Below, piece by piece: positions 1 through 9,619 of a stretch of 64,000 bases of DNA. The stretch spans positions 1-64,000 of the forward strand of contig JAUTXP010000031.1 of NCBI GenBank assembly GCA_030837965.1, given 5' to 3'. The notes below the pieces were generated by a model. The model was not told the DNA's origin. It was given only the letters and a program-made list of their open reading frames with translations, and searched no databases. The position numbers were made by a program, and so were the translations under genes. This DNA is from Acidimicrobiaceae bacterium (GTDB taxonomy: Bacteria > Actinomycetota > Acidimicrobiia > Acidimicrobiales > JAUTXP01). How positions within the stretch are numbered: the first letter of the stretch is position 1; each line of letters starts with the position of its first letter.

Positions 1-306
1 TCTCTCCACGCCCCGTCGGATGGTGGCTACGTCCATCACGTCGTCGTGGTACAGCGAGCCCAGGTGCACGAGCTCGACAGAAACCCCGCCCTGAATCACG
101 TCATCGGAGATGTCGTTTTGCACCGTGCCTGCGGCCGCGACCGCGAGTGCGGGACGCAGGCGCTTGCCGCCCGCTTGCACCAGGTGACCCGCCACCTCCG
201 TCAGGAAGACATCCTCGCTGGTCACCGACCCGCGCAGGGCGTCCTCCACGCGGTTCAGGTTTTCCTCCAGGTGGGGAAGGTTCAGGAGGCTTCCGAGGTT
301 GACCAC
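1..306 (-). CDS. Polyprenyl diphosphate synthase, 5' part (cut by window edge)
   Basis: The first 102 codons of a trans-isoprenyl diphosphate synthase, which condenses isopentenyl diphosphate onto an allylic primer for quinone or carrier-lipid side chains. Visible are GGKRLRP at residues 46-52 and the first aspartate-rich motif DDVMD at 88-92, preceded by VELVHLGSLYH; these bind the substrate diphosphates through magnesium. The GTG at 306 is the earliest possible start because an in-frame TAG lies one codon upstream. There is no good Shine-Dalgarno; TAACTT lies nine bases ahead, so a leaderless start is plausible. The second aspartate motif and chain-length region are outside the window, so the product length (hexa- to nonaprenyl) cannot be told. 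Confidence 0.9.
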   Translation of the reverse strand, partial: MVNLGSLLNLPHLEENLNRVEDALRGSVTSEDVFLTEVAGHLVQAGGKRLRPALAVAAAGTVQNDISDDVIQGGVSVELVHLGSLYHDDVMDVATIRRGVER

Positions 307-423
307 AGGCTAAGGAAGTTACTGTTCGAGGTCGATCGAAGGACAACCGGAGGGCGAGTCCCAAGGAAACCGGCCCCGACTAGAATGGCGAGTGGAAGCC
401 CTCCATAGGAAGGCGGTTTCTCT
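307..423. promoter_or_regulatory. Divergent promoter region, polyprenyl synthase / clpC
   Basis: This 117-bp spacer separates two divergent genes. On the plus strand TAGAAT at 381-386 is a good -10 candidate for clpC, giving a short leader with the AGGAAGG ribosome site at about 408-414. No clear -35 is seen. I looked for CIRCE, HAIR (HspR) and CtsR-type operators and found none, so stress control of clpC is not evident here. Confidence 0.4.
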
Positions 424-2931
<2,508 letters not shown>

Positions 2932-3081
2932 GAGGGCGAGCCGATAGGCGCGCCCGTGGCCCGAGCGGCCCGGCGGCGAAGGCGCCAAGAGCGGGGAGTG
3001 CAGCGGCCATCGCCCGGAGGCGGACGCCGGAGGGCGGGTACGGCGTGACCTATCCGCGCCGCCTCTAAGTCAACCGATCGG

Positions 3082-3123
3082 CTCGCTCAGCCGTTCACCC
3101 TTTGATGGGCACGGCTGAGCGAG
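3082..3123. terminator. Hairpin after clpC
   Basis: A perfect 13-bp stem (CTCGCTCAGCCGT at 3082-3094 with its complement at 3111-3123) closes a 16-base loop that contains a small inner CCC/GGG pair. It lies about 150 bases after the clpC stop. There is no T tract. A second hairpin, GAGCCGCGCC with a three-base loop at 3158-3180, follows. Either could end clpC transcription. The ATG of the ECF remnant lies in the loop of the first hairpin. Confidence 0.5.
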
Positions 3124-3264
3124 ACGAGGCGTTTGAAGCTGCGTTCGACGACCTGTTGAGCCGCGCCCTGGGCGCGGCTCGTCGTCTTCTCGGACCCGGC
3201 CCGCGGCCGAGGACGTGGCCGCCGACGCCATGGCCCGCACCTGCGCCTCGGGGTCGTTACTCGG
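3105..3264 (+). pseudogene. Frameshifted remnant of an ECF sigma factor (region 2)
   Basis: The only gene-poor stretch over 300 bases (2932-3338) holds this fragment. In one frame from the ATG at 3105 it reads DEAFEAAFDDLL then ALGAARRLLG, as in the start of a sigma-70 region 2. At about 3190 the match moves to another frame and continues PAAEDVAADAMART, the conserved end of region 2 helix 2. No region 4 follows; the frame dissolves before uspA. I read it as a decayed ECF sigma gene with a frameshift and truncation. The two hairpins in the same stretch make an alternative reading, purely terminator sequence, possible. Confidence 0.45.
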
Positions 3265-3324
3265 TGCGGTTCAGCGATCACAACGGGGGCGCCACCGGAG
3301 AGGCGCGATTCCTGCTCGTCTGAC

Positions 3325-3330
3325 TAGCCT
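3325..3330 (+). promoter_or_regulatory. Leaderless -10 box of uspA
   Basis: TAGCCT lies eight bases before the ATG at 3339, which would place the transcript start at or next to the start codon. There is no Shine-Dalgarno, in line with a leaderless mRNA. Confidence 0.45.
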
Positions 3331-3338
3331 CGCCCGCG

Positions 3339-3710
3339 ATGTACACCAACATCCTCGTGGGCACGGACGGGTCCAAGACGGCCTCCATCGCCGTCGACCG
3401 GGCCGTCGAAGTGGCCAAGGCCACCGGCGGCAGGCTCACGGTCTTCTCGGTCGACAAGCCCGAGCGGGCGGGCCAAGTGGTCGCCGACGAGGCCGCCCGC
3501 CTGGCCGATCGAGGCGTGGACGTGCGCACCAAGACGGCCGAGGGCGACCCCGCCTCGCTCCTGGTCCAAGAGGCCGAGGACGGCGGGTACGACCTGTTGG
3601 TCGTGGGCAACAAGGGCATGACCGGCGCCACCCGCTTCTTCCTCGGCTCGGTGCCCAACAAGGTCAGTCACCACGTGCCCTGTGCCCTCCTCATCGTTCG
3701 CACGACGTAG
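3339..3710 (+). CDS. Universal stress protein, UspA family
   Basis: A 123-residue single-domain Usp protein, cytoplasmic. It opens with the typical ILVGTDGS strand-loop and ends with the ATP-binding signature GNKGMTGATRFFLGS (G-2X-G-9X-GS) near residues 88-102, so it belongs to the nucleotide-binding class. Such proteins respond to starvation, redox or DNA stress, but the exact role cannot be told from sequence. Its 3' end overlaps the next gene by 29 bases. The start has no ribosome site and is supported by the leaderless -10 box. Confidence 0.93.
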   Translation: MYTNILVGTDGSKTASIAVDRAVEVAKATGGRLTVFSVDKPERAGQVVADEAARLADRGVDVRTKTAEGDPASLLVQEAEDGGYDLLVVGNKGMTGATRFFLGSVPNKVSHHVPCALLIVRTT

Positions 3711-4446
3711 CGCGGCCGTCCTGGCCTGCGGTGCGGGCCTGCTGCTCTCGGCCTGCCAGGTCACCACCGGCGTCACGGTGGACACGCGCGCCGATGGCAG
3801 CGGCACCGTCAGGGCCACCGTCACCCTCGACCGCGACGCCGTGGCCCAAGCGGGCGACCTGGCCTCCCGCTTGCGGGTCGACGACCTGAAGCGGACCGGG
3901 TGGCGCGTCGACGGGCCCAAGGCGGTGAAGGGCGGCGGTCAGGAGGTGCAGGCCGTGAAGCGGTTCGCCACGCCCGCGGAGGTTTCCGTCGTGGTCGAGC
4001 AGTTGGCGGGCAAGGATGGGCCCTTCCGACAGTTCAAGGTCGTGAGGGACCGGTCCTTCCTCAAGACCCGGCTGACGTTTCGGGGCGAGGTCGACCTCTC
4101 ACGCGGCTTGGGCTCGTTCTCCGACGAGCAACTGCGGGCCCGCTTGGGCTCGGACCTCGGTTTCGACCCCGCCGCGCTGGAGGGCCGACTAGGCCGGGCC
4201 ATCTCGCGGGTCTTCCCTGTTCGGGTGGCGGCCCGGCTCCCCGGATCGGTCACGTCCAACGCGCCATTGGACGCGGCCAACGGGGCGGTGTGGTCACCGC
4301 AATTCGGCGAGCACGTGACCCTGCGGGCCTCTTCCGAGGCGTGGAACAAGGCCAATGTGGCGGGCGCGGTCGGCGCCGTCGTGTTCGGGCTGGCGTTGGC
4401 GGGCCTGCTGGCGTGGCGGTTGCTGGGGACTCGCTTGCCCCGCTGA
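3682..4446 (+). CDS. LppM-like membrane-anchored lipoprotein
   Basis: A 254-residue exported protein starting with GTG inside the end of uspA. The N terminus has a signal peptide with the lipobox LLSAC, so the mature protein should be lipid-anchored at Cys25. The following stretch, VTVDTRADGSGTVRATVTLD, matches the pattern of the LppM/DUF3153 family of actinobacterial lipoproteins. A hydrophobic helix near the C terminus (about 226-247) followed by RLPR suggests a second anchor. Family members are linked to phagosome interaction in mycobacteria, but no biochemical function is known and none is claimed here. Confidence 0.7.
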   Translation: MPSSSFARRSAAVLACGAGLLLSACQVTTGVTVDTRADGSGTVRATVTLDRDAVAQAGDLASRLRVDDLKRTGWRVDGPKAVKGGGQEVQAVKRFATPAEVSVVVEQLAGKDGPFRQFKVVRDRSFLKTRLTFRGEVDLSRGLGSFSDEQLRARLGSDLGFDPAALEGRLGRAISRVFPVRVAARLPGSVTSNAPLDAANGAVWSPQFGEHVTLRASSEAWNKANVAGAVGAVVFGLALAGLLAWRLLGTRLPR

Positions 4447-4522
4447 TCCCTGTCGGTCGGGCAGGGGGTCACGCCGGTCTGCGCTTCGGTCGGCGGTCCA
4501 CGTTGGTGTTACACCCCCTCTG

Positions 4523-4528
4523 TACGGT
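4523..4528 (+). promoter_or_regulatory. Leaderless -10 box of radA
   Basis: TACGGT sits exactly seven bases before the GTG at 4536. The same TANNNT-N7-start geometry recurs through the window, so it both suggests a leaderless transcript and decides which of two nearby GTG codons (4527 or 4536) is the start. Confidence 0.5.
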
Positions 4529-4535
4529 GGCCCAC

Positions 4536-5948
4536 GTGCCCAAGTTGCGTACCGTCCACCGCTGCACCGAATGCGGCAGCGCCTCGCCCCGCTGGTCGGG
4601 CCGGTGCAGCGCGTGCGGCGCGTGGAACACGTTGGTCGAGGAGGTGGACGAGGTCAGGGCCGTGGCCCCGCCCGTCTCGGCCGCGGACCGGCCCGTGTCC
4701 TTGGCCGCCGTGGACCTGCGGGAGTGGGCGCCGGTCTCCACGGGCTTGAGCGAGTTGGATCGGGTCCTGGGCGGGGGCCTGGTGCGAGGGTCGGTCACGC
4801 TCGTGGGGGGTGAGCCGGGCATCGGCAAGTCCACGCTGTTGCTCCAAGCCCTGTCGTCGCTGGCGGCACGCGGGGTGCGCTGCCTGCTGGTCACGGCCGA
4901 GGAGTCCAAGCAGCAGGTGAAGCTGCGGGCCGATCGCCTGGGTGTTCAGGGCGAGGGGCTGTGGCTGGTGGCGGAGACGTCGCTGCCGGCGGTCATGGCC
5001 GCGGTGGACGACGTGCAGCCGGACGTCATCGTGGTCGACTCCATCCAGACCGTGTTCGACCCGGATTTGGGGTCGGCTCCTGGGTCGGTGGCCCAGGTGC
5101 GCGAATGCGCCCACCATCTGGTGCGGCTGGCCAAGGAGCGGGACCTCACCACCGTCTTGGTCGGGCACGTGACCAAGGAGGGCACGCTGGCCGGCCCGCG
5201 GGTCTTGGAGCACGTGGTCGACACCGTGCTGTCCTTCGAGGGCGAGCGCCACCACGCGCTGCGGCTGCTGCGAGCGGTCAAGCACCGGTTCGGGCCCACC
5301 GGCGAGTTGGGCCTGTTCGAGATGACCGACGACGGCCTGCGACCAGTCCCCGACCCCAGTGGGCTGTTCCTCGGCGATCGGCGGGCGGGCGTGCCTGGTT
5401 CGGTCGTGGTGTCGGCGCTGGAGGGTCATCGGCCGTTGTTGGTGGAGATCCAGGCCCTGGTCGCGCCATCGGGGTTGGCCATGCCCCGGCGGTCGGCCCA
5501 AGGGCTGGACAACGGGCGGGTCTCGTTGCTGATCGCGGTGCTGGACCGGCGGGTGGGCCTGTCGCTGGCAGGGGCCGACGTGTTCGTGTCGGCCGTGGGC
5601 GGGGCCCGAGTGGCCGAGCCCGCGGCCGACCTGGCCGTGTCGTTGGCCCTGGCGTCGGCCCTCACGGGCACGGCCCTGCCCGCCAACGTGGTGGCCTGCG
5701 GTGAGGTGGGCTTGGGCGGCGAGGTCAGGCAGGTGGGCCAGACGGCCAGGCGCCTGGCCGAGGCCGGTCGGCTCGGGTTCCGTACGGCCGTCGTCCCCGC
5801 CTCCGCGCCCGACGTGCCTGCGGGCATGGAGGCCATCAGGGTCCGCAGCCTGGCCGAGGCCGTGGCCAGGCTCGATCTGGCGCCGGGCATCGCGCCCCGA
5901 ATAGAGGTGAATGAGCACGGCCCGCCAGTCGCCATCAACACCAAATAG
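4536..5948 (+). CDS. radA: DNA repair protein RadA
   Basis: A 470-residue RecA-like ATPase that processes recombination intermediates. In order: an N-terminal zinc finger CTECG...CSACG, a RecA core with Walker A GGEPGIGKST near residue 90, the RadA-specific motif as KHRFG (usually KNRFG), and a C-terminal Lon-like domain with LAGADVFVSAVGG. An open frame extends upstream to 3900, but that part reads against the lipoprotein and lacks homology. The 3' end overlaps disA by 38 bases. The RadA-DisA pairing is widely conserved; RadA is known to restrain DisA activity. Confidence 0.95.
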   Translation: MPKLRTVHRCTECGSASPRWSGRCSACGAWNTLVEEVDEVRAVAPPVSAADRPVSLAAVDLREWAPVSTGLSELDRVLGGGLVRGSVTLVGGEPGIGKSTLLLQALSSLAARGVRCLLVTAEESKQQVKLRADRLGVQGEGLWLVAETSLPAVMAAVDDVQPDVIVVDSIQTVFDPDLGSAPGSVAQVRECAHHLVRLAKERDLTTVLVGHVTKEGTLAGPRVLEHVVDTVLSFEGERHHALRLLRAVKHRFGPTGELGLFEMTDDGLRPVPDPSGLFLGDRRAGVPGSVVVSALEGHRPLLVEIQALVAPSGLAMPRRSAQGLDNGRVSLLIAVLDRRVGLSLAGADVFVSAVGGARVAEPAADLAVSLALASALTGTALPANVVACGEVGLGGEVRQVGQTARRLAEAGRLGFRTAVVPASAPDVPAGMEAIRVRSLAEAVARLDLAPGIAPRIEVNEHGPPVAINTK

Positions 5949-7029
5949 GATTCAGGCGATGCTCGCCCGCAGAAGTGCGGCCATGATCGAGGCCTTGGCC
6001 GCGGTCGCGCCCGGCCGCCCGTTGCGGGAGGGGCTGGACCGCATCCTGCAAGCCAGCATGGGCGCGCTCATCGTGGTGGGCGATGGGCCTGACGTGCTGG
6101 CCATCTGCTCGGGTGGGTTCCTGCTCGACGCGGAGTTCACGCCCCAGCGCCTGTCCGAGCTGGCCAAGATGGACGGCGCCATCATCTTGGCCCCGGACGC
6201 CAGCCGCATCGCCCGGGCCAACGTGCATCTGGTGCCCAACCCCAACGTGCCCACGACGGAGACGGGGACCAGACACCGCACGGCCGAGCGGGTGGCCCGG
6301 TCCATCGACGTGCCCGTGATCTCGGTGTCCGAGGACATGTCGGTCATCGCCGTGTACCGCACGGACTTGAAGCACCCGCTCGAGCCCATCCCTCGGCTGG
6401 TGAACAGGGCCAACCAGGCCTTGCAGACGCTGGAGCGCTACAAGAACCGGCTGGACACGGTCAGCGGCGCGCTGTCGGCCTTGGAGGTGGAGGACCTCGT
6501 CACCTTGCGGGACGTGGTCACCGTGTTGCAGCGGGCCGAGATGGTGCGTCGCATCGCCGAGGAGATCGACGGCTACATCGTGGAGCTGGGCAGCGACGGC
6601 AGGCTGGTGCTGCTCCAGTTGGAGGAGCTGTTGGCGGGCGTGGAGGACGACCGCCGCCATGTCATCAAGGACTACTTCCAGGACCAGCCCGACTGGCGGC
6701 TGGACCAGGCGTTGGAGGCGTTGTCGGACTTGACCACTGAGGACTTGCTCGACCTCAAGTCGGTGGCCTCTGTCCTCAACCTGCCCGCCGAGCAGGAGCT
6801 GGACGTGGGCATGCAGCCCCGGGGCTACCGGCTCTTGGCCAAGATCCCCCGCTTGCCGGACGCGGTGATCGAGCGCCTGACCAGCCGTTTCGGCAGTCTC
6901 CAAAAGATCATGCGGGCCAGCGTGGACGACTTCGATGACGTGGAGGGGGTGGGCAGCGTGCGGGCCCGAGCCATCAAAGAAGGCCTGTCCCGCCTGGCCG
7001 AGACCAGCATCCTCGACCGGTACTCGTGA
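5911..7029 (+). CDS. disA: DNA integrity scanning protein DisA (diadenylate cyclase)
   Basis: A 372-residue enzyme that makes cyclic di-AMP from two ATP and scans DNA for branched structures. The DAC domain carries both signature motifs, DGA in KMDGAIIL and RHR in GTRHRTAE. A helical spine follows, and a C-terminal HhH pair (VEGVGSVRARAIKEGL) binds DNA. The ATG at 5911 gives a short N-terminal tail; the ATG at 5959 is an alternative that would start at LARRSAAM. Co-transcription with radA is likely, and the next gene begins in its stop codon. Confidence 0.95.
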   Translation: MSTARQSPSTPNRIQAMLARRSAAMIEALAAVAPGRPLREGLDRILQASMGALIVVGDGPDVLAICSGGFLLDAEFTPQRLSELAKMDGAIILAPDASRIARANVHLVPNPNVPTTETGTRHRTAERVARSIDVPVISVSEDMSVIAVYRTDLKHPLEPIPRLVNRANQALQTLERYKNRLDTVSGALSALEVEDLVTLRDVVTVLQRAEMVRRIAEEIDGYIVELGSDGRLVLLQLEELLAGVEDDRRHVIKDYFQDQPDWRLDQALEALSDLTTEDLLDLKSVASVLNLPAEQELDVGMQPRGYRLLAKIPRLPDAVIERLTSRFGSLQKIMRASVDDFDDVEGVGSVRARAIKEGLSRLAETSILDRYS

Positions 7030-7451
7030 TGGCAGCCATCCCCGCCCGGGTCAACGTGGTCACCCTCGGCGCCCGCGATCTGCCCGCGTTGCGCCGCTTC
7101 TACCGGTCGCTGGGCTGGCCGGAGAACGAAGGCGCCACCGACGAGTTCACCGCCTTCAAGACGGCGGGCGGCATCCTCGCCTTGTGGGGCGCGGGCCAGT
7201 TGGAGGAAGAGGCAGGGGCCGTGCCCGGACCGGGCGGGTTCGCCCTGTCCATCAACGTGGACGCCAAGGAACAGGTGGACGAGGTCATCGCGGCCATGGT
7301 CGACGCGGGCGCCACCCTGCGCACCCCGCCCGAGGACAAGTTCTGGGGCGGGCGCTCCGGCAATGTGGCCGATCCCGAGGGCAACCCGTGGGAGGTGGCC
7401 TGGAACCCGGGTTGGCCGCTCGATGAACGCGGAGCCATCGACTTTCGCTGA
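7029..7451 (+). CDS. VOC family (glyoxalase/bleomycin-resistance fold) protein
   Basis: A 140-residue single VOC domain with the two beta-alpha-beta-beta-beta modules visible: VNVVTLGARDLPALRRFYRSL at the start, and the closing VADPEGNPWEVAWNP near residues 115-130, where the acidic metal ligand usually sits. The substrate cannot be deduced. The ATG at 7029 overlaps the disA TGA by one base, so it is translationally coupled; GTG at 7026 is an alternative. It is itself coupled to the hydrolase downstream. Confidence 0.8.
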   Translation: MAAIPARVNVVTLGARDLPALRRFYRSLGWPENEGATDEFTAFKTAGGILALWGAGQLEEEAGAVPGPGGFALSINVDAKEQVDEVIAAMVDAGATLRTPPEDKFWGGRSGNVADPEGNPWEVAWNPGWPLDERGAIDFR

Positions 7452-8119
7452 TGCGTATCGAACTCGCCACCGGGACTCCTGCGGAACTGGCCCTGCCCGC
7501 CGACGGCCGGCCGCCTGTTCTCGGCGTGGTGCTCCACCCGGATATCGGCGGCCTGCGACCGCTGTTCGACGACCTGTGCGCCCGCCTGGCGGCCGAGTAC
7601 GACTGGGCCGTCTGCGCCCCGGAGCCGTTCCCCGGCCGGGAGTCGATGAGCCTGGAGGACCGCATGGCCGCGGTGGCGGGCCTGGACGACGAGTCGCACA
7701 TCGGCGACCTGTTGTCCGCAGCCGACGTGCTGGCCTCGCACGACGCGCCTCGACTGGCGGTCATGGGCTTTTGCATGGGCGGCATGTACGCGTTCAAGGC
7801 CGCGGGCACGGGCCGGTTCGACAAGGCCGTGGCCTTCTACGGGATGATCCGTGTGCCCGCCAACTGGCAGGGGAGCGGGCACGGCGAGCCGTTGCAGGCC
7901 ATGTTGTCGCCCGGCGCCTGCCCGGTGCTGGCCATCATCGGGGGCCGGGACCCATACACGCCGCCGGAGGACGTGGCCGCCCTCAAGGCCGTCCCCGCCG
8001 TCACCGTGGTCGAGTATCCCGAGGGCGAGCATGGGTTCGTGCACGACCCCAGCCGCCCGTCCCACCGGCCTGACGACGCGGCCGATGCCTGGTCCCGCAC
8101 CCTGGACTTCCTCGCCTGA
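7451..8119 (+). CDS. Dienelactone hydrolase family protein
   Basis: A 222-residue alpha/beta hydrolase. The nucleophile elbow is GFCMGG (catalytic Cys near residue 104), as in dienelactone hydrolase rather than serine esterases. The acid is in GGRDPYTP and the histidine in EGEHGFVHDPSR, completing a Cys-Asp-His triad. True dienelactone hydrolases act in chlorocatechol breakdown, but no such pathway genes are near, so the substrate is unknown. The ATG lies in the stop of the VOC gene (TGATG). Confidence 0.85.
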   Translation: MRIELATGTPAELALPADGRPPVLGVVLHPDIGGLRPLFDDLCARLAAEYDWAVCAPEPFPGRESMSLEDRMAAVAGLDDESHIGDLLSAADVLASHDAPRLAVMGFCMGGMYAFKAAGTGRFDKAVAFYGMIRVPANWQGSGHGEPLQAMLSPGACPVLAIIGGRDPYTPPEDVAALKAVPAVTVVEYPEGEHGFVHDPSRPSHRPDDAADAWSRTLDFLA

Positions 8120-8150
8120 CCCCCGGCGCCGCCCCCCACCCTTCCCCGGA

Positions 8151-8193
8151 CTGGAGGACATAGCCACCCGATGGGTGTGCCTATGTCCTCCAG
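8151..8193. terminator. Nested palindrome between convergent genes
   Basis: A perfect 13-bp stem (CTGGAGGACATAG and its complement) encloses a second hairpin (CACCC/GGGTG with loop GAT). It lies between the hydrolase and the convergent crp-like gene, so it can act as a bidirectional terminator. The same two-tier layout recurs at 28614 and 29812. Confidence 0.65.
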
Positions 8194-8222
8194 ACGTGGG
8201 CCTGGGCGGCCGACCGGCGGGG

Positions 8223-8885
8223 TCAGATGGCGCGGCGCGAGAGTTGCTCGCGGTCGAGGATGCGGTAGCGGCGCTCGGCCTGGTCCAGCCAGCCCAGCCG
8301 GATAAAGGCCGAGATGGCCTTGTTCACCCGTTCGCGCGACGCCCCCACCATCCCGGCCAGCTCCTCCTGCGTCACCGGCAGCACGAACTCGTCGGCGTCG
8401 CCCGCCAGCTCCAGCAGGCGCTTGGCCGTGCGCCCGGTCACGTCGAGGAACATGGTGTCGGCCAAGGCCGCGTCGGTCACCCGCAGGCGCCGGGCCAGCA
8501 GCCGCACCACCGACCACAGCACGTCCGGCCGCTCCTGGAGCGCAGCCCGCACGGCCGGATAGGGCACGGCCAACAGGCTCGACGGCTCCAAGGCCCGGGC
8601 CTCGGCCGAGCGCCCGCCCTCGTCGTCGAACAGGGGCATTTCGCCGAACAGGTCCCCCTCCTCCATGAGCGCCACCACCGATTCGCGGCCGTCGATCGAG
8701 CGCTTGGCGATGGCGATGCGCCCAGACTGGACGAGGAACAGCTCGTCGGCGGGCTGGCCCTCGGAGCACACCACGTCGTTGCGCTGGAGGGTGAGCAGCC
8801 GGGCCGCCTCGGCGATGCGGGCCACAGCAGCCGGCTCGAAGGCGGAGAACAGCTCGGAACGGGCCAGCAGGGCCGCATGGTCCAC
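8223..8885 (-). CDS. Crp/Fnr family transcriptional regulator
   Basis: A 220-residue regulator with an N-terminal cyclic-nucleotide-binding fold (GDLFGEMPLFDDEGGRSAEA, residues about 77-97, resembling the cAMP pocket GE-x-RSA) and a C-terminal winged helix with recognition segment TQEELAGMVGASRERVNKAI. It resembles actinobacterial GlxR/Crp. The pocket arginine and GE are present, so cAMP binding is plausible. The start is GTG; TAGGCT lies nine bases upstream, suggesting a near-leaderless mRNA. It is divergent from carD across 113 bases. Confidence 0.88.
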   Translation of the reverse strand: MDHAALLARSELFSAFEPAAVARIAEAARLLTLQRNDVVCSEGQPADELFLVQSGRIAIAKRSIDGRESVVALMEEGDLFGEMPLFDDEGGRSAEARALEPSSLLAVPYPAVRAALQERPDVLWSVVRLLARRLRVTDAALADTMFLDVTGRTAKRLLELAGDADEFVLPVTQEELAGMVGASRERVNKAISAFIRLGWLDQAERRYRILDREQLSRRAI

Positions 8886-8933
8886 GGCCGGCGGAGCCTA
8901 GTCGGCCCCCATCACATCGGGCTGGTCCTCAAG

Positions 8934-8962
8934 TTGTCGTAACCCGCCCTTGCCCGTACCCT
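8934..8962 (+). promoter_or_regulatory. Housekeeping promoter of carD
   Basis: TTGTCG (8934-8939) and TACCCT (8957-8962) are separated by 17 bases, a good primary-sigma promoter. It gives a leader of about 30 bases that contains the GGGAGAAG ribosome site before the ATG at 8999. Confidence 0.55.
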
Positions 8963-8998
8963 GGAGGTATCCCCTCTCGTCTCATTCCTGGGAGAAGT

Positions 8999-9478
8999 AT
9001 GCCTTTCGACGTCGGTGACAAGGTCGTTTACCCGCATCACGGCGCGGCCGTGATCGAGAAGCGAGAGAAGAAGGAGGTCTTCGGGGAGACCCGCGAATAC
9101 CTCGTTCTGCGCCTCGCCTATGGCGACCTGACGCTGATGGTCCCGGCCGACAACACCGACGAGGTCGGGTTGCGCGAGGTCATCAACGACGAAGAGGTCG
9201 AAGAGGTCTTCGCCGTCCTTCGCAAGAAGGAGGCGCGCATGCCGACCAACTGGTCGCGGCGCTACAAGAACCACGTGGAGAAGCTGAAGTCGGGCGACAT
9301 CTACCAGGTGGCCGAAGTGGTGCGGAACCTGTCCATCAGGGACAAGGACAAGGGCCTGTCGGCAGGCGAGAAGCGCATGTTGACCCGAGCCCGCCAGATC
9401 CTCGTGTCGGAGCTGACCTTCGCCATCGGCGTCAGCGAGGAAGAGGCCGAGAAGAAGCTGAACGAGGCCTTGCCCTAA
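8999..9478 (+). CDS. carD: CarD family transcriptional regulator
   Basis: A 159-residue RNA polymerase-binding protein that stabilises open promoter complexes, essential in mycobacteria. The N-terminal Tudor-like RID begins FDVGDKVVYPHHGAAVIE, and the helical C-terminal part contains the conserved tryptophan in MPTNWSRRYKNH (near residue 84) that wedges at the upstream edge of the bubble. Full length. A hairpin terminator follows directly, and the ispD-ispF-rlmB genes lie downstream as in mycobacteria. Confidence 0.95.
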   Translation: MPFDVGDKVVYPHHGAAVIEKREKKEVFGETREYLVLRLAYGDLTLMVPADNTDEVGLREVINDEEVEEVFAVLRKKEARMPTNWSRRYKNHVEKLKSGDIYQVAEVVRNLSIRDKDKGLSAGEKRMLTRARQILVSELTFAIGVSEEEAEKKLNEALP

Positions 9479-9481
9479 AAC

Positions 9482-9501
9482 GGGGCCCTAGCGAGGGCCC
9501 C
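9482..9501 (+). terminator. Terminator of carD
   Basis: An 8-bp stem GGGGCCCT with loop AGCG, beginning four bases after the carD stop. There is no T tract, which is common for GC-rich actinobacterial terminators. Confidence 0.65.
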
Positions 9502-9586
9502 AAACAAGACGGGGCCACAGGGCGCAAAGGCCACAAGTCGAGGCCCTCATAACGGGCATTTCGCCCTCGAGGTTTCAGACCAACGT

Positions 9587-9615
9587 GAACCCCGCCGATG
9601 CTTCAGGCGGGGTTC
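9587..9615 (+). promoter_or_regulatory. Hairpin abutting the start codon of the PIN-TRAM gene
   Basis: GAACCCCGCC and its exact complement GGCGGGGTTC flank a nine-base loop. The stem ends four bases before the ATG at 9620 and covers the place where a ribosome site would be. It may be a second terminator for carD, an RNA element controlling translation, or both. Confidence 0.45.
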
Positions 9616-9619
9616 ATTC

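Noticed and set aside
3900-4535. Upstream extension of the radA frame by about 210 residues
   Set aside because: It lies inside the lipoprotein gene in another frame, has no homology, and the zinc-finger start plus a -10 box at 4523 fix radA at 4536.
4509-5918. Minus-strand frame of 469 residues opposite radA
   Set aside because: His/Gln/Arg-rich translation without motifs, wholly explained by the coding strand.
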